Assembly (NCBI RefSeq): GCF_021513155.1
Contig: NZ_CP090983.1
Coordinates: forward strand, 1,116,001 to 1,180,000
Direction of reading: 5' to 3'
Source of the DNA: Jeotgalibaca sp. MA1X17-3
GTDB taxonomy: Bacteria > Bacillota > Bacilli > Lactobacillales > Aerococcaceae
Length of the DNA: 64,000 nt
In this document: piece after piece, positions 19,676 to 27,860 of the stretch
Position numbering within the stretch: position 1 is the first letter of the stretch
Layout of the letters: every line of letters begins with the position of its first letter
Translations under genes and position numbers: made by a program
Notes under the pieces: model-generated
What the model was told of the DNA's origin: nothing
Databases searched by the model: none
What the model saw: the letters and a program-made list of their open reading frames with translations, nothing else

Positions 19676-19720
19676 AATCTGTATAATGAATATATATTCT
19701 AATAGAAAGAAGGTAATTAA

Positions 19721-20212
19721 ATGAAAATAAATAAAAAATCACTTTCTCTTTTTGTAGCCTCCTCCTTATTGTTGGTTGCTTGTGGAACTACGGACTTGAA
19801 CAGTGAGACAGAAAGTGTTTCTGAAACCACAACTAGTAGTATGATTAGCTCTAGTGTAAGTGAGAGTGTTCCTTCTTCGGTGGAGAGTGAAAGCAGTGAA
19901 TCTAACTCAATTAGTGAAAGTAATTCTAGTGAAGTGGAATCTGAAGAAGAAACGGAATTAAATCACGACGAAGCTGCAATGATTGAAAGAGCAAAAGAAA
20001 AAATTACGGAATTAACTGGATATGTAGAAGGTGATGAATACTTGTATTTGATTGACGGAGTAGAAGGATCAATTGTGAGTATTAATGTGCGAGAGAATGG
20101 AGAAGAAGTTGCTAGTTCATCTGGATTTTATCAGTATGATGATCGTACAGATTCTCTCCAAGAAATGGATGTTTTAACTGGAGAATATGAAGATTTCCCA
20201 GCAAATGAATAA
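19721..20212 (+). CDS. serine-rich lipoprotein of unknown function
   Basis: A 163-residue predicted lipoprotein. The signal peptide ends at lipobox LLVAC (Cys 21); residues about 28-75 are a Ser/Glu-rich linker of low complexity that would extend a domain away from the membrane. The C-terminal 85 residues (from about NHDEAAMIERAKEKITELTG) resemble small secreted domains seen in Lactobacillales surface proteins but I do not recognise a named family. GAAGGTAATTA precedes the ATG. It sits 45 bases after the phosphoesterase. Confidence 0.8.
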   Translation: MKINKKSLSLFVASSLLLVACGTTDLNSETESVSETTTSSMISSSVSESVPSSVESESSESNSISESNSSEVESEEETELNHDEAAMIERAKEKITELTGYVEGDEYLYLIDGVEGSIVSINVRENGEEVASSSGFYQYDDRTDSLQEMDVLTGEYEDFPANE

Positions 20213-20222
20213 ATAAAAAAAT

Positions 20223-20280
20223 GGTATATCCGTTTCTGTCAGATTGATTCTATCAATTCTGACTGGTAAACGGATATAAT
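20223..20280 (+). terminator. long hairpin, probable terminator after the lipoprotein gene
   Basis: GGTATATCCGTTT near 20223 pairs with AAACGGATATA near 20266-20277, with an inner stem TCAGATTGA/TCAATTCTGA. It is followed by a short CTTTT. The next gene starts 18 bases later, so it could also act as an attenuator. Confidence 0.65.
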
Positions 20281-20297
20281 CTTTTAGAGGTGTAAAA

Positions 20298-20816
20298 ATG
20301 GATGTTGTTTTACTATTAAAAATTTTTATTATAAATTTTAGTTATATTACCTTAAATACCATTCGTTTTATGTTAACAATGAAAGGGTATCGTCTCATTG
20401 CGCCTATGCTAAGTGTAATAGAAATTGTTATTTACGTAACCGGTCTTTCTATGGTTATGAACAGTCTAGATAATCCGTTAAATTTAGCAGCCTATGCTTT
20501 GGGGTACGGAATTGGTGTTGGGGTAGGAATCAAGATTGAAGACTGGCTTGCTTTAGGATATACGATGATGACCGTGATGACTTCTAATCCTGAAAGCGAT
20601 ATGCCTGATAAACTACGTGATGCAGGTTATGGTGTAACCATGATGAATGCAAGAGGTAGAGATGGTGAACGATTAATGTTAAACGTGTTGGCAGCTCGTA
20701 AAGATGAAAGAGACTTGTTGAATAAAGTAATGGAAATTGATGAGAAAGCATTCATTGTTTCTACAGACCCGAAATATATTCAAGGTGGCTTCTGGTCTAA
20801 AAGGCTTCGTCGCTAA
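20298..20816 (+). CDS. UPF0316 / DUF2179 membrane protein
   Basis: A 172-residue protein with three N-terminal membrane helices (about residues 3-80) followed by a small cytoplasmic DUF2179 domain (from about 95, with VTMMNARGRDGERLMLNVLAAR in the core). This architecture is the UPF0316 family; its function is unknown. TTAGAGG precedes ATG 20298. The aldo/keto reductase starts 23 bases downstream. Confidence 0.9.
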   Translation: MDVVLLLKIFIINFSYITLNTIRFMLTMKGYRLIAPMLSVIEIVIYVTGLSMVMNSLDNPLNLAAYALGYGIGVGVGIKIEDWLALGYTMMTVMTSNPESDMPDKLRDAGYGVTMMNARGRDGERLMLNVLAARKDERDLLNKVMEIDEKAFIVSTDPKYIQGGFWSKRLRR

Positions 20817-20839
20817 AGTAAACAATTAGGAGGATAAAA

Positions 20840-21793
20840 ATGACTAAAAAAGTTACGTTAGGAAAAACTGGTTTAGAAATAAATCCAATTGGTTTAGGCG
20901 CAAATAAAATTATGGAAGCAAATCCCGAAACAAACACAGAATATGGTGGAGATATTCTTCTTGCTGGAATTGAAGCAGGGATGGATTTCATAGATACCGC
21001 ATTTATTTATGGTCGGGGTACTTCTGAAAGCATTATCGGAGAGACGTTTAAAAAACACAACTTACGCGATAAAGTAGTCATTGCTACAAAAGGAGCTCAT
21101 GAAGTCACTCCTGATGGAGTAAAAATTAATAACCGCCCTGAGTTTATGAGACAAGAAGTGGAATCAAGTCTTCGTCGTCTTCAAACCGATTATATTGATT
21201 TATATTATGTACACTTTCCAGATGAAGATACACCAAAAGCAGAAGTGATAGGCGCTTTGACTCGTTTGAAAGAAGAAGGGAAAATTCGTTCCATTGGTGT
21301 TTCCAATTTTTCTTTACAACAAATTAAAGAAGGGAATATGGATGGTGGAATTGATGTGGTACAAGATGAGTACAACCTTATTAATCGTACTGCAGAAATA
21401 GAAGTCTTTCCTTATTTTAAAGAACAGGAAATTGCCTTTATTCCTTATTTCCCTTTAGCGTCAGGATTATTAGCTGGAGCCTATTCTTTGGATCATAAAT
21501 TGACAGAGAACCAATTAAATAAAGAACATTTCCAAGAAGAAAATTTTAAAAATATTTTAAGTCGAGTTGACCAAATTCGTTCGCTTGCTGAAAAGCATCA
21601 TACAGGACTACAAAATATTGTTCTTGCTTATTATTTGATGCAAGAACAAGTAACTGCTCTTATTCCAGGAGCACGTAACAAAAAACAAATGCTAGAAAAT
21701 CTAAAAACCAATCAAGTTCGATTAGATCAAAAAGATATTCAACTCATTGAAACAGCTTTTCCAATCGGTTTTGATTTCCGCAATAGCAAATAA
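20840..21793 (+). CDS. aldo/keto reductase
   Basis: A 317-residue NADPH-dependent reductase with the TIM-barrel family motifs: GMDFIDTAFIYGRGTSE carrying catalytic Asp and Tyr, the Lys in IATKGAHE, the YVHFPD strand and the cofactor-binding IPGARNKKQMLENL near the end. The substrate is not predictable. Strong site AGGAGG before ATG 20840. It may be co-transcribed with the upstream UPF0316 gene and ends at a terminator. Confidence 0.93.
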   Translation: MTKKVTLGKTGLEINPIGLGANKIMEANPETNTEYGGDILLAGIEAGMDFIDTAFIYGRGTSESIIGETFKKHNLRDKVVIATKGAHEVTPDGVKINNRPEFMRQEVESSLRRLQTDYIDLYYVHFPDEDTPKAEVIGALTRLKEEGKIRSIGVSNFSLQQIKEGNMDGGIDVVQDEYNLINRTAEIEVFPYFKEQEIAFIPYFPLASGLLAGAYSLDHKLTENQLNKEHFQEENFKNILSRVDQIRSLAEKHHTGLQNIVLAYYLMQEQVTALIPGARNKKQMLENLKTNQVRLDQKDIQLIETAFPIGFDFRNSK

Positions 21794-21812
21794 AAGCTTT
21801 ACCTAAAAATCA

Positions 21813-21855
21813 AAACTCTGGTATTGGGTACAAAACAATATCAGAGTTTGTTTTA
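21813..21855 (+). terminator. terminator after the aldo/keto reductase
   Basis: AAACTCTGGTATTG (21813-21826) pairs with CAATATCAGAGTTT (21836-21849), followed by GTTTTATC. Confidence 0.85.
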
Positions 21856-21877
21856 TCAAAATTGAGGAGGACAACAA

Positions 21878-22909
21878 ATGAGTGCAGAAAAAAGAGAGAT
21901 TGACTGGGAAAATCTAGGATATGGCTATATAAAAACAGATTATCGTTATATTTCTTATTGGAAAGATGGAGCTTGGGATGAGGGGACTCTGACTGAAGAT
22001 AATCAACTACATATTAGTGAAGGGTCAACCGCTCTTCATTATGGACAATCTTGTTTTGAGGGAATGAAAGCATACCGTACGAAAGACGGCAGGATCAATC
22101 TATTTCGTCCCGATCAAAATGCAAAGCGAATGCAGAAAAGTTGTGAAAGAATCATGATGCCTGCTTTTCCGGAAGAACAATTTTTAGAAGCAATACAAGC
22201 AGTTGTAAAGGCTAATGAATCATGGGTTCCTCCTTACGGTTCGGGTAGTACTTTGTATTTACGGCCCTTTGTGATTGGTGTAGGAGATAATCTTGGAATT
22301 AAACCGGCAACAGAATACATTTTCTCTGTTTTTGCAGTTCCAGTTGGTTTGTATTTTAAAGGTGGCTTAACTCCTTCAAACTTTATCATTTCTGACTATG
22401 ACCGTGCGGCTCCCCAAGGAACCGGCGCTGCAAAAGTAGGTGGAAACTATGCTGCAAGTATCCTTCCAGGACAAGATGCACGGAAACGTAATTTTAGTGA
22501 TGCGATTTACTTAGATCCAGCTACTCATACAAAAATTGAAGAAGTAGGAAGTGCAAACTTCTTTGGAGTTACTAAGGACGGAACGTTTGTAACACCTTAC
22601 TCACCATCTATTTTACCAAGTATTACTAAATACTCTCTCTTGTATTTAGCGGAACATTATCTAGGAATGAAGGCCGAAGAACGAGATGTTTATGTAGATA
22701 ACTTAGATGAATTTAGTGAAGCGGGTGCCTGCGGAACTGCTGCAGTTATTTCCCCAATTGGTGGGATTCAAACTAAAGATGGATTCCATGCCTTCCATTC
22801 AGAAACTGAAGTTGGACCGGTTACTCAAAAATTATATGATTTACTAACCGGTATCCAATTTGGTGATGTAGAAGGACCGGAAGGCTGGATTAGGAAAGTT
22901 GAAATTTAA
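21878..22909 (+). CDS. ilvE: branched-chain amino acid aminotransferase
   Basis: A 343-residue PLP enzyme that moves amino groups between Leu, Ile or Val and 2-oxoglutarate. The class IV fold is shown by HYGQSCFEGMKAYR near residue 55, LYLRPFVIGVGDNLG near 125, the PLP lysine in GTGAAKVGGNYAAS and EEVGSANFFGV. Length fits the larger bacterial/eukaryotic-type BCAT branch. ATG 21878 follows TGAGGAGG. It stands alone between terminators and may serve catabolism or synthesis. Confidence 0.95.
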   Translation: MSAEKREIDWENLGYGYIKTDYRYISYWKDGAWDEGTLTEDNQLHISEGSTALHYGQSCFEGMKAYRTKDGRINLFRPDQNAKRMQKSCERIMMPAFPEEQFLEAIQAVVKANESWVPPYGSGSTLYLRPFVIGVGDNLGIKPATEYIFSVFAVPVGLYFKGGLTPSNFIISDYDRAAPQGTGAAKVGGNYAASILPGQDARKRNFSDAIYLDPATHTKIEEVGSANFFGVTKDGTFVTPYSPSILPSITKYSLLYLAEHYLGMKAEERDVYVDNLDEFSEAGACGTAAVISPIGGIQTKDGFHAFHSETEVGPVTQKLYDLLTGIQFGDVEGPEGWIRKVEI

Positions 22910-23010
22910 AATAATGATTATTTAAACAAAGAAACTCTTATTATTTTGTTCTCTTCTCTAGCTTTGATATGATGAACTAAATAATAGTGAAAGTTTGGAG
23001 AGTGAACAAA

Positions 23011-24018
23011 GTGGTTGCAACAACAAAAAGTAATTCAAAGTTTGATATCAAGACGTTTGCCAATAAAGCTATGGGTCATTTTAAAAGAGCGGAGATGGGA
23101 CCGCAATCTGCCCAACTCGCTTACTATATCTTGTTAGCTTTATTTCCTATCTTATTGGTACTTGGAAATGTGATTCCTTTACTGCCAATCGCAACGGATC
23201 AAGTTTTGGAATACGTGGAATTAGGAGTTCCAGCAGAAGTTAGTGAAGTCTTGCTACCTATTTTGAAAGGGTATCTAGAAGGAGGAAGTGGAGGAGCGAT
23301 TTCAATCGGGCTTATTATTTCTATTTGGCCCGCATCCAAAGCTTTTAATGTTTTCCAAAGAGTACTGAATCAAGTGTATGATACAAAGGTTAGAAAAAAC
23401 TTTATTATCGCACGAGTGTTTTCCTTTTTAACTGCCATTCTATTGATTAGTTTGATGGGTGTCGTTGCCTTTATCTTTGTATTTGGAAAAGAAATACTTC
23501 AACTATTACAGAATTTTTTCCCAATTAACTTAGCAATTGTAAATACCTTTGAGTCATTACGTTGGGTTGTTGCTTTTGGAATCCTTATTTTAATTATGGC
23601 CTTTGTGTATTATTTTGTTCCGAATGTGAAATGGTCCTTTAAATTTGCTCTACCTGGAGCAATTTTCTCTACGGTTGGTTTCTTATTAATCTCTCAATTG
23701 TTCTCTCTTTACATTAGTTTTGCAGGGAAACAAGCAATCGGAAGTGGAGCTATCGGGGTATTTATTGTTTTGATGATTTGGCTTTATTTGTTAGGAAACG
23801 TCTTTATTTTAGGGGGCGTAATTAATGTGGTTTTTTATGATTATAAACATGAAGATCTGATTGTTATCGATGAAAGAAAGACCTATCTATCCGTATTGTA
23901 TTCGTCGGATGCAAAAAAATATATCGCTAACAACCAAATTTTGAGAAAATCACTCGTCAAGCAAAATGATAAAATCAAAGAACACTATTTACCGGGGCAA
24001 TTTGATTTAAAAGAATAA
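23011..24018 (+). CDS. YihY/virulence factor BrkB family membrane protein
   Basis: A 335-residue protein with about six membrane helices. The family signatures AYYILLALFPILLVLGN near residue 40, the SIWPASKAFNVFQRVLNQVY block and the GSGAIGVFIVLMIWLYLLG helix are clear. Once misannotated as RNase BN, its role in the membrane is unknown. GTG 23011 is chosen because TTGGAGAG ends 8 bases upstream; an in-frame ATG at 22987 has no site. Confidence 0.9.
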   Translation: MVATTKSNSKFDIKTFANKAMGHFKRAEMGPQSAQLAYYILLALFPILLVLGNVIPLLPIATDQVLEYVELGVPAEVSEVLLPILKGYLEGGSGGAISIGLIISIWPASKAFNVFQRVLNQVYDTKVRKNFIIARVFSFLTAILLISLMGVVAFIFVFGKEILQLLQNFFPINLAIVNTFESLRWVVAFGILILIMAFVYYFVPNVKWSFKFALPGAIFSTVGFLLISQLFSLYISFAGKQAIGSGAIGVFIVLMIWLYLLGNVFILGGVINVVFYDYKHEDLIVIDERKTYLSVLYSSDAKKYIANNQILRKSLVKQNDKIKEHYLPGQFDLKE

Positions 24019-24032
24019 AGAATGAATATTTA

Positions 24033-24072
24033 AGATGGGGATGGAGGTTTTCAGCATTCTCATCTTTTTTTC
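24033..24072 (+). terminator. terminator after the YihY-family gene
   Basis: AGATGGGGATG (24033-24043) pairs imperfectly with CATTCTCATCT, followed by seven T. Confidence 0.75.
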
Positions 24073-24133
24073 TTGCTTATTTTCTATATAATGGTGTAAT
24101 GAAAGTACCGGTGTATTTAGAAAGGGTTGAAAC

Positions 24134-25363
24134 ATGAGAAATCAACAAATGACATCAAAGTCAAATGCATCAAAAATTGACTACGGAATTATTTTATCCA
24201 TTATTATTTTGGCATTAATAAGTATTGTCACTATTTTTTCTACCACATACTTAATGAGTTCTACGCCAACCCTTACTCCGACCATTATGCAGATATTATG
24301 GTACGGAATTGGAACAGTTGCTGCCATCGTCATGATGTTTTTTGATTCAGAGCAATTATGGAAACTGGCTCCCATTGCTTACGGACTAGGAGTACTATTA
24401 TTAGTGTTGGTTTTAATTTTTTATGATCGAGATCAATATATCCAGTGGGGCGCAAAGAGTTGGTTTTCAATTGGTCCCTTTACATTCCAACCATCTGAAG
24501 TAGTTAAAATATCGATCATTATGATGTTAGGAAGAGTAATTACGGCACACAATATTTCTGTGGTAGAAAGAACGATTAAGTCAGATTGGTTTTTACTTCT
24601 CAAAATTGCTTTATGGAGTTTACCTTTACTAGTCCTAATCATGGCACAAAATGATTTAGGAACGACATTAGTATTTTTAGCAATTATTATTGGAATGACC
24701 TTACTTTCAGGGGTTTCATGGAAAATTATTACTCCTGTTTTTGGAACGCTAGCTATTTTCGGTAGTATCCTCATTTATCTTGTTATATACAATCGAGACG
24801 TATTGGTTTACTTAGGATTTAAACAATATCAATTCGCTCGAATCGATACGTGGTTGAATCCTTTTGCCGATAGTCGTGGAGATGCCTATCAATTGGTTCA
24901 AAGTATGAAAGCCATTGGATCCGGAAAATTGTTTGGAAAGGGATTAGGTATATCAGAAGTTTACGTACCAGTACGTGAAAGTGATATGGTTTTCTCAACA
25001 ATCGGTGAAAATTTTGGGTTTATTGGTGGATGTTTCCTACTATTTGTTTACTTCTTACTCATTTATCAAATGATTCGCGTTTGTTTTGATACTAAAAATG
25101 AATTTTATACCTATATGACTACAGGTGTCATTATGATGATTTTGTTCCACGTATTAGAAAATATTGGAATGACTATTGGACTCTTGCCGATCACTGGAAT
25201 TCCTTTGCCATTTATTTCTCAAGGTGGTTCGGCTTTATTAGGAAATATGCTTTCGATTGGATTAGTGATGAGTATGAGGTTCCATTATAAGAGTTACCTA
25301 TCTGCCAAAGAGGATAATCCAAATGGAAGAGTAAGTAGAAACAAACAAAAAGGAGAGCGATAA
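24134..25363 (+). CDS. rodA: rod-shape SEDS glycosyltransferase RodA (FtsW/RodA family)
   Basis: A 409-residue SEDS-family peptidoglycan glycosyltransferase with about ten membrane helices. WFSIGPFTFQPSEVVKI, AQNDLGTTLVFLA, the catalytic-loop stretch RIDTWLNPFADSRGDAYQL and LPFISQGGSALLGNM are the classical motifs. RodA rather than FtsW is favoured by length and the FDSEQLW loop, but family members are hard to separate. The start has AAAGGGTTGAAAC. ArsC/Spx and GcvH-like genes follow directly. Confidence 0.9.
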   Translation: MRNQQMTSKSNASKIDYGIILSIIILALISIVTIFSTTYLMSSTPTLTPTIMQILWYGIGTVAAIVMMFFDSEQLWKLAPIAYGLGVLLLVLVLIFYDRDQYIQWGAKSWFSIGPFTFQPSEVVKISIIMMLGRVITAHNISVVERTIKSDWFLLLKIALWSLPLLVLIMAQNDLGTTLVFLAIIIGMTLLSGVSWKIITPVFGTLAIFGSILIYLVIYNRDVLVYLGFKQYQFARIDTWLNPFADSRGDAYQLVQSMKAIGSGKLFGKGLGISEVYVPVRESDMVFSTIGENFGFIGGCFLLFVYFLLIYQMIRVCFDTKNEFYTYMTTGVIMMILFHVLENIGMTIGLLPITGIPLPFISQGGSALLGNMLSIGLVMSMRFHYKSYLSAKEDNPNGRVSRNKQKGER

Positions 25364-25364
25364 A

Positions 25365-25751
25365 ATGTTAAAATTTTTAGGACACCCCAAATGTACAACG
25401 TGTAAGAAAGCTGAAAAATGGTTGCAAGAAAATGAAATTGAATATACCTGGGAAGATATTCGAGAAAACCTACCCGAACGAGAAATGTTAATTCATTTAT
25501 TAGAGGATGAAGTTCTAACACCACGTCGCTTGTTTAACACAAGCGGAAATCTATACAAAGAACATCAGTTAAAAGATCGTTTGGATGACTTATCTACAGA
25601 AGAGAAAGTGGATATGCTTCGTGAAGACGGTATGCTTATTCGTCGTCCGTTTATTACGGATGGAGAACAAGTAACGGTCGGCTTTGATGAAGACAACTTA
25701 GAGGAAGTTTGGGGAGGAAAGGACGTTCAAAAAGATGACAAAAAAATATAG
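25365..25751 (+). CDS. ArsC/Spx-family thioredoxin-fold protein (YusI-like)
   Basis: A 128-residue thioredoxin-like protein with the CxxC motif CTTC at residues 11-14 and the C-terminal RRPFI segment of the ArsC/Spx superfamily. It is probably a redox or regulatory protein, not a true arsenate reductase, as no ars genes are nearby. It starts two bases after rodA and overlaps the GcvH-like gene by 17 bases; in Bacillus a yusI-gcvH pair has the same order. Confidence 0.88.
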   Translation: MLKFLGHPKCTTCKKAEKWLQENEIEYTWEDIRENLPEREMLIHLLEDEVLTPRRLFNTSGNLYKEHQLKDRLDDLSTEEKVDMLREDGMLIRRPFITDGEQVTVGFDEDNLEEVWGGKDVQKDDKKI

Positions 25752-26082
25752 TGAGAATGGTTTTTGGATCAAAAAAGAAGAAGATACCTATATAGTTGGA
25801 TTATCTGAAAAAGGTCAAGATGATTTGGGTGAAGTGATTTTTATTGATTTACCTGAAATCGGAGCCATTTCACCAGATGACGTGTTAATAGGAGTCGAAG
25901 CTGCTAAAGCGGTAACCGAGTTAACTTCTCCATTGAATGGAATAATTACCGAAATTCATGATGAATTGGATGATGAGCCTGGATTACTAAACAGTACGAG
26001 TGATGATGATACCTGGATAATAAAACTAAATCAAGTCCATGAAGACCAGCTAGCTGCGTTCTCAGATAAATCTGGATTATAA
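25735..26082 (+). CDS. glycine cleavage H-like lipoyl protein
   Basis: A 115-residue lipoyl-domain protein. The lipoylation lysine lies in VEAAKAVTELTSPLNG, the position of the canonical ESVKA motif, and GEVIFIDLPEIGA is the opposite strand of the domain. No other glycine-cleavage genes are present here, so it may act as a lipoate relay or storage protein, as described for GcvH-like proteins in Firmicutes; this is inference. It is translationally coupled to the ArsC/Spx gene and ends at a bidirectional terminator. Confidence 0.88.
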   Translation: MTKKYSENGFWIKKEEDTYIVGLSEKGQDDLGEVIFIDLPEIGAISPDDVLIGVEAAKAVTELTSPLNGIITEIHDELDDEPGLLNSTSDDDTWIIKLNQVHEDQLAAFSDKSGL

Positions 26083-26083
26083 G

Positions 26084-26132
26084 AAAAAAGGAGATAAAAT
26101 GGATTTTTATCCATTTTATCTCCTTTTTTATT
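26084..26132. terminator. bidirectional terminator between convergent genes
   Basis: A perfect 19-bp stem (26084-26102 with 26111-26129) with A and T runs on both sides, so it can stop transcription from either direction. Confidence 0.95.
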
Positions 26133-26853
26133 TTTTACTTCTTTTTACTAAGTCTTCAAAGAATATTCTACCAGTTTTACTATCATGCAGCATAGTCTCT
26201 GGATGCCATTGAAGTGCAAGGATATCCATGTCTGGATTACTAGATTCTAATGCTTCAATAATACCATCAGAAGTTTTCGCAACAATGTGCAAGCCATCTC
26301 CAACAACTTTAACGGCTTGATGGTGAAAGCTATTTACAAAAGCTTCTTCTCCAAGAATAGTAGATAAGTAACTATTTTTTTCCACTTGAATTTTATGAAT
26401 AGGAAAGTTAAAAACTGTTTTTTGAACATGCTGGATTAAGTTATCTCCGTATTCAGATTCTAAATCTTGATAAAGAGTACCTCCAAAATAAACATTTAAA
26501 ATTTGCATTCCACGGCAAACTCCTAAAATAGGAATCCCTTTTTTGATAGCTGCATCGATGAGAGCTAAATCAAATGAGTCACGCTGAGGGAACGTTGCTT
26601 GTAGATTTCTATGTGGCTCTGTATGGTATCGAGCGGGATCAACATCGTGTCCGCCGGTTAATAATAAACCATCAATTAAATGAACGTAGTTTTTTGCGTT
26701 CTCTTCATTTCCTACAGGAAGGATGAGAGGAGAAGCACCTGCCTCTTGCAGTCCCTCCACAAAATTTTGTGGAGTGTACGCTACTGAGTTTCCTTCAAAA
26801 GTTGAAACGGTTTGTAGTAATTGATTTCCTGATATTCCAATAATTGGATTTAT
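26128..26853 (-). CDS. gamma-glutamyl-gamma-aminobutyrate hydrolase family (peptidase C26), apparent ATA start
   Basis: A class I glutamine-amidotransferase-like hydrolase that probably cleaves gamma-glutamyl compounds. The nucleophile Cys is in LGVCRGMQILNV, and the catalytic His-Glu pair in LQWHPETM; LLLTGGHDVDPARY is the family strand. The frame is open upstream of a GTG at 26760 and continues through NPIIGISGNQLLQTVS, which is the conserved N-terminus. The only codon at the right distance from AGGAGG (26862-26867) is ATA (26851-26853), or an ATC before it. With ATA the protein is 241 residues, the normal length; the GTG has no ribosome binding site and would remove a core strand. Confidence 0.82.
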   Translation of the reverse strand: MNPIIGISGNQLLQTVSTFEGNSVAYTPQNFVEGLQEAGASPLILPVGNEENAKNYVHLIDGLLLTGGHDVDPARYHTEPHRNLQATFPQRDSFDLALIDAAIKKGIPILGVCRGMQILNVYFGGTLYQDLESEYGDNLIQHVQKTVFNFPIHKIQVEKNSYLSTILGEEAFVNSFHHQAVKVVGDGLHIVAKTSDGIIEALESSNPDMDILALQWHPETMLHDSKTGRIFFEDLVKRSKK

Positions 26854-26955
26854 GATGATCGCCTCCTATTTTTCTAGTGATTTACCATTATCTCATAAAT
26901 TCCCCTTTTTGTAGATAAAAACATTTTGAAGGATAGCAGTGTACGTCTCGTATCA

Positions 26956-26984
26956 TTGCGATTCATTCTCAATTGGTTTAGAAT
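26956..26984 (+). promoter_or_regulatory. probable suf operon promoter
   Basis: TTGCGA (26956-26961) and TAGAAT (26979-26984), spacer 17. A small inverted repeat GTAAGG/CCTTAC at about 27009-27025 lies in the leader before sufC. Confidence 0.6.
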
Positions 26985-27060
26985 GTTTATAGATAAAGAA
27001 TAAAATCAGTAAGGAAATACCTTACAAAACATAGATTGAAAGATGAGAGGGAAGACAAAA

Positions 27061-27831
27061 ATGTCCACAATTGAAATTATAGATTTGCATGTATCAATAG
27101 AAGAGAAAGAAATTCTAAAAGGTGTAAACTTAGTCATCCATTCAGGTGAGATTCACGCAATTATGGGACCAAATGGAACAGGGAAATCTACACTATCGCA
27201 AGCCATCATGGGTCATCCAAGTTATACAGTCACACAAGGACAAATTTTGCTAGACGGAGAAGATGTTACTGAAATGGCAGTCGACGAACGAGCAAGAGCA
27301 GGTTTGTTTTTAGCCATGCAATATCCTAGTGAAATTACGGGCGTAACGAATGCAGAATTTATGCGCGCAGCTATCAATTCTCGTTTAGATGACGATCACA
27401 AAATGTCTGTTATGAACTTTATTAGAAAACTTGATAAAAATATGGAAGTACTCAATATGCCAGAGGAAATGGCTGAACGTTACTTAAATGAAGGCTTTTC
27501 CGGTGGTGAAAAGAAACGCAACGAAATTTTACAACTAATGATGATTGAACCTAAATTCGCTATTCTGGATGAGATTGACAGTGGATTAGATATTGATGCC
27601 CTTCAAGTTGTTTCTACAGGATTGAATTCAATGAGAAGTGATGATTTTGGAGTATTGATCATTACTCACTACCAACGTCTACTGAATTATATCGAACCTA
27701 CCTTTGTTCATATCATGATGGACGGAGCCATCGTAAAATCAGGAGATGCCAGTCTTTCAAAACGATTAGAAGCTGAAGGCTACCGTGGAATCCGTGATGA
27801 GTTGGGTCTAGACATTGAAATTGATGAATAA
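27061..27831 (+). CDS. sufC: Fe-S cluster assembly ATPase SufC
   Basis: A 256-residue cytosolic ABC ATPase that forms the SufBCD scaffold complex for iron-sulfur assembly. Walker A is GPNGTGKST, signature FSGGEKKRNEILQLM, Walker B FAILDEIDSGLDID, and LFLAMQYPSEITGVT is the SufC Q-loop. ATG 27061 is used because it aligns with the family start; an in-frame ATG six codons upstream is not supported. It is first in the sufCDSUB operon, the standard Firmicute order. Confidence 0.97.
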   Translation: MSTIEIIDLHVSIEEKEILKGVNLVIHSGEIHAIMGPNGTGKSTLSQAIMGHPSYTVTQGQILLDGEDVTEMAVDERARAGLFLAMQYPSEITGVTNAEFMRAAINSRLDDDHKMSVMNFIRKLDKNMEVLNMPEEMAERYLNEGFSGGEKKRNEILQLMMIEPKFAILDEIDSGLDIDALQVVSTGLNSMRSDDFGVLIITHYQRLLNYIEPTFVHIMMDGAIVKSGDASLSKRLEAEGYRGIRDELGLDIEIDE

Positions 27832-27860
27832 AGAAGATAGAAAGGTAGGAGCAAACTGAT

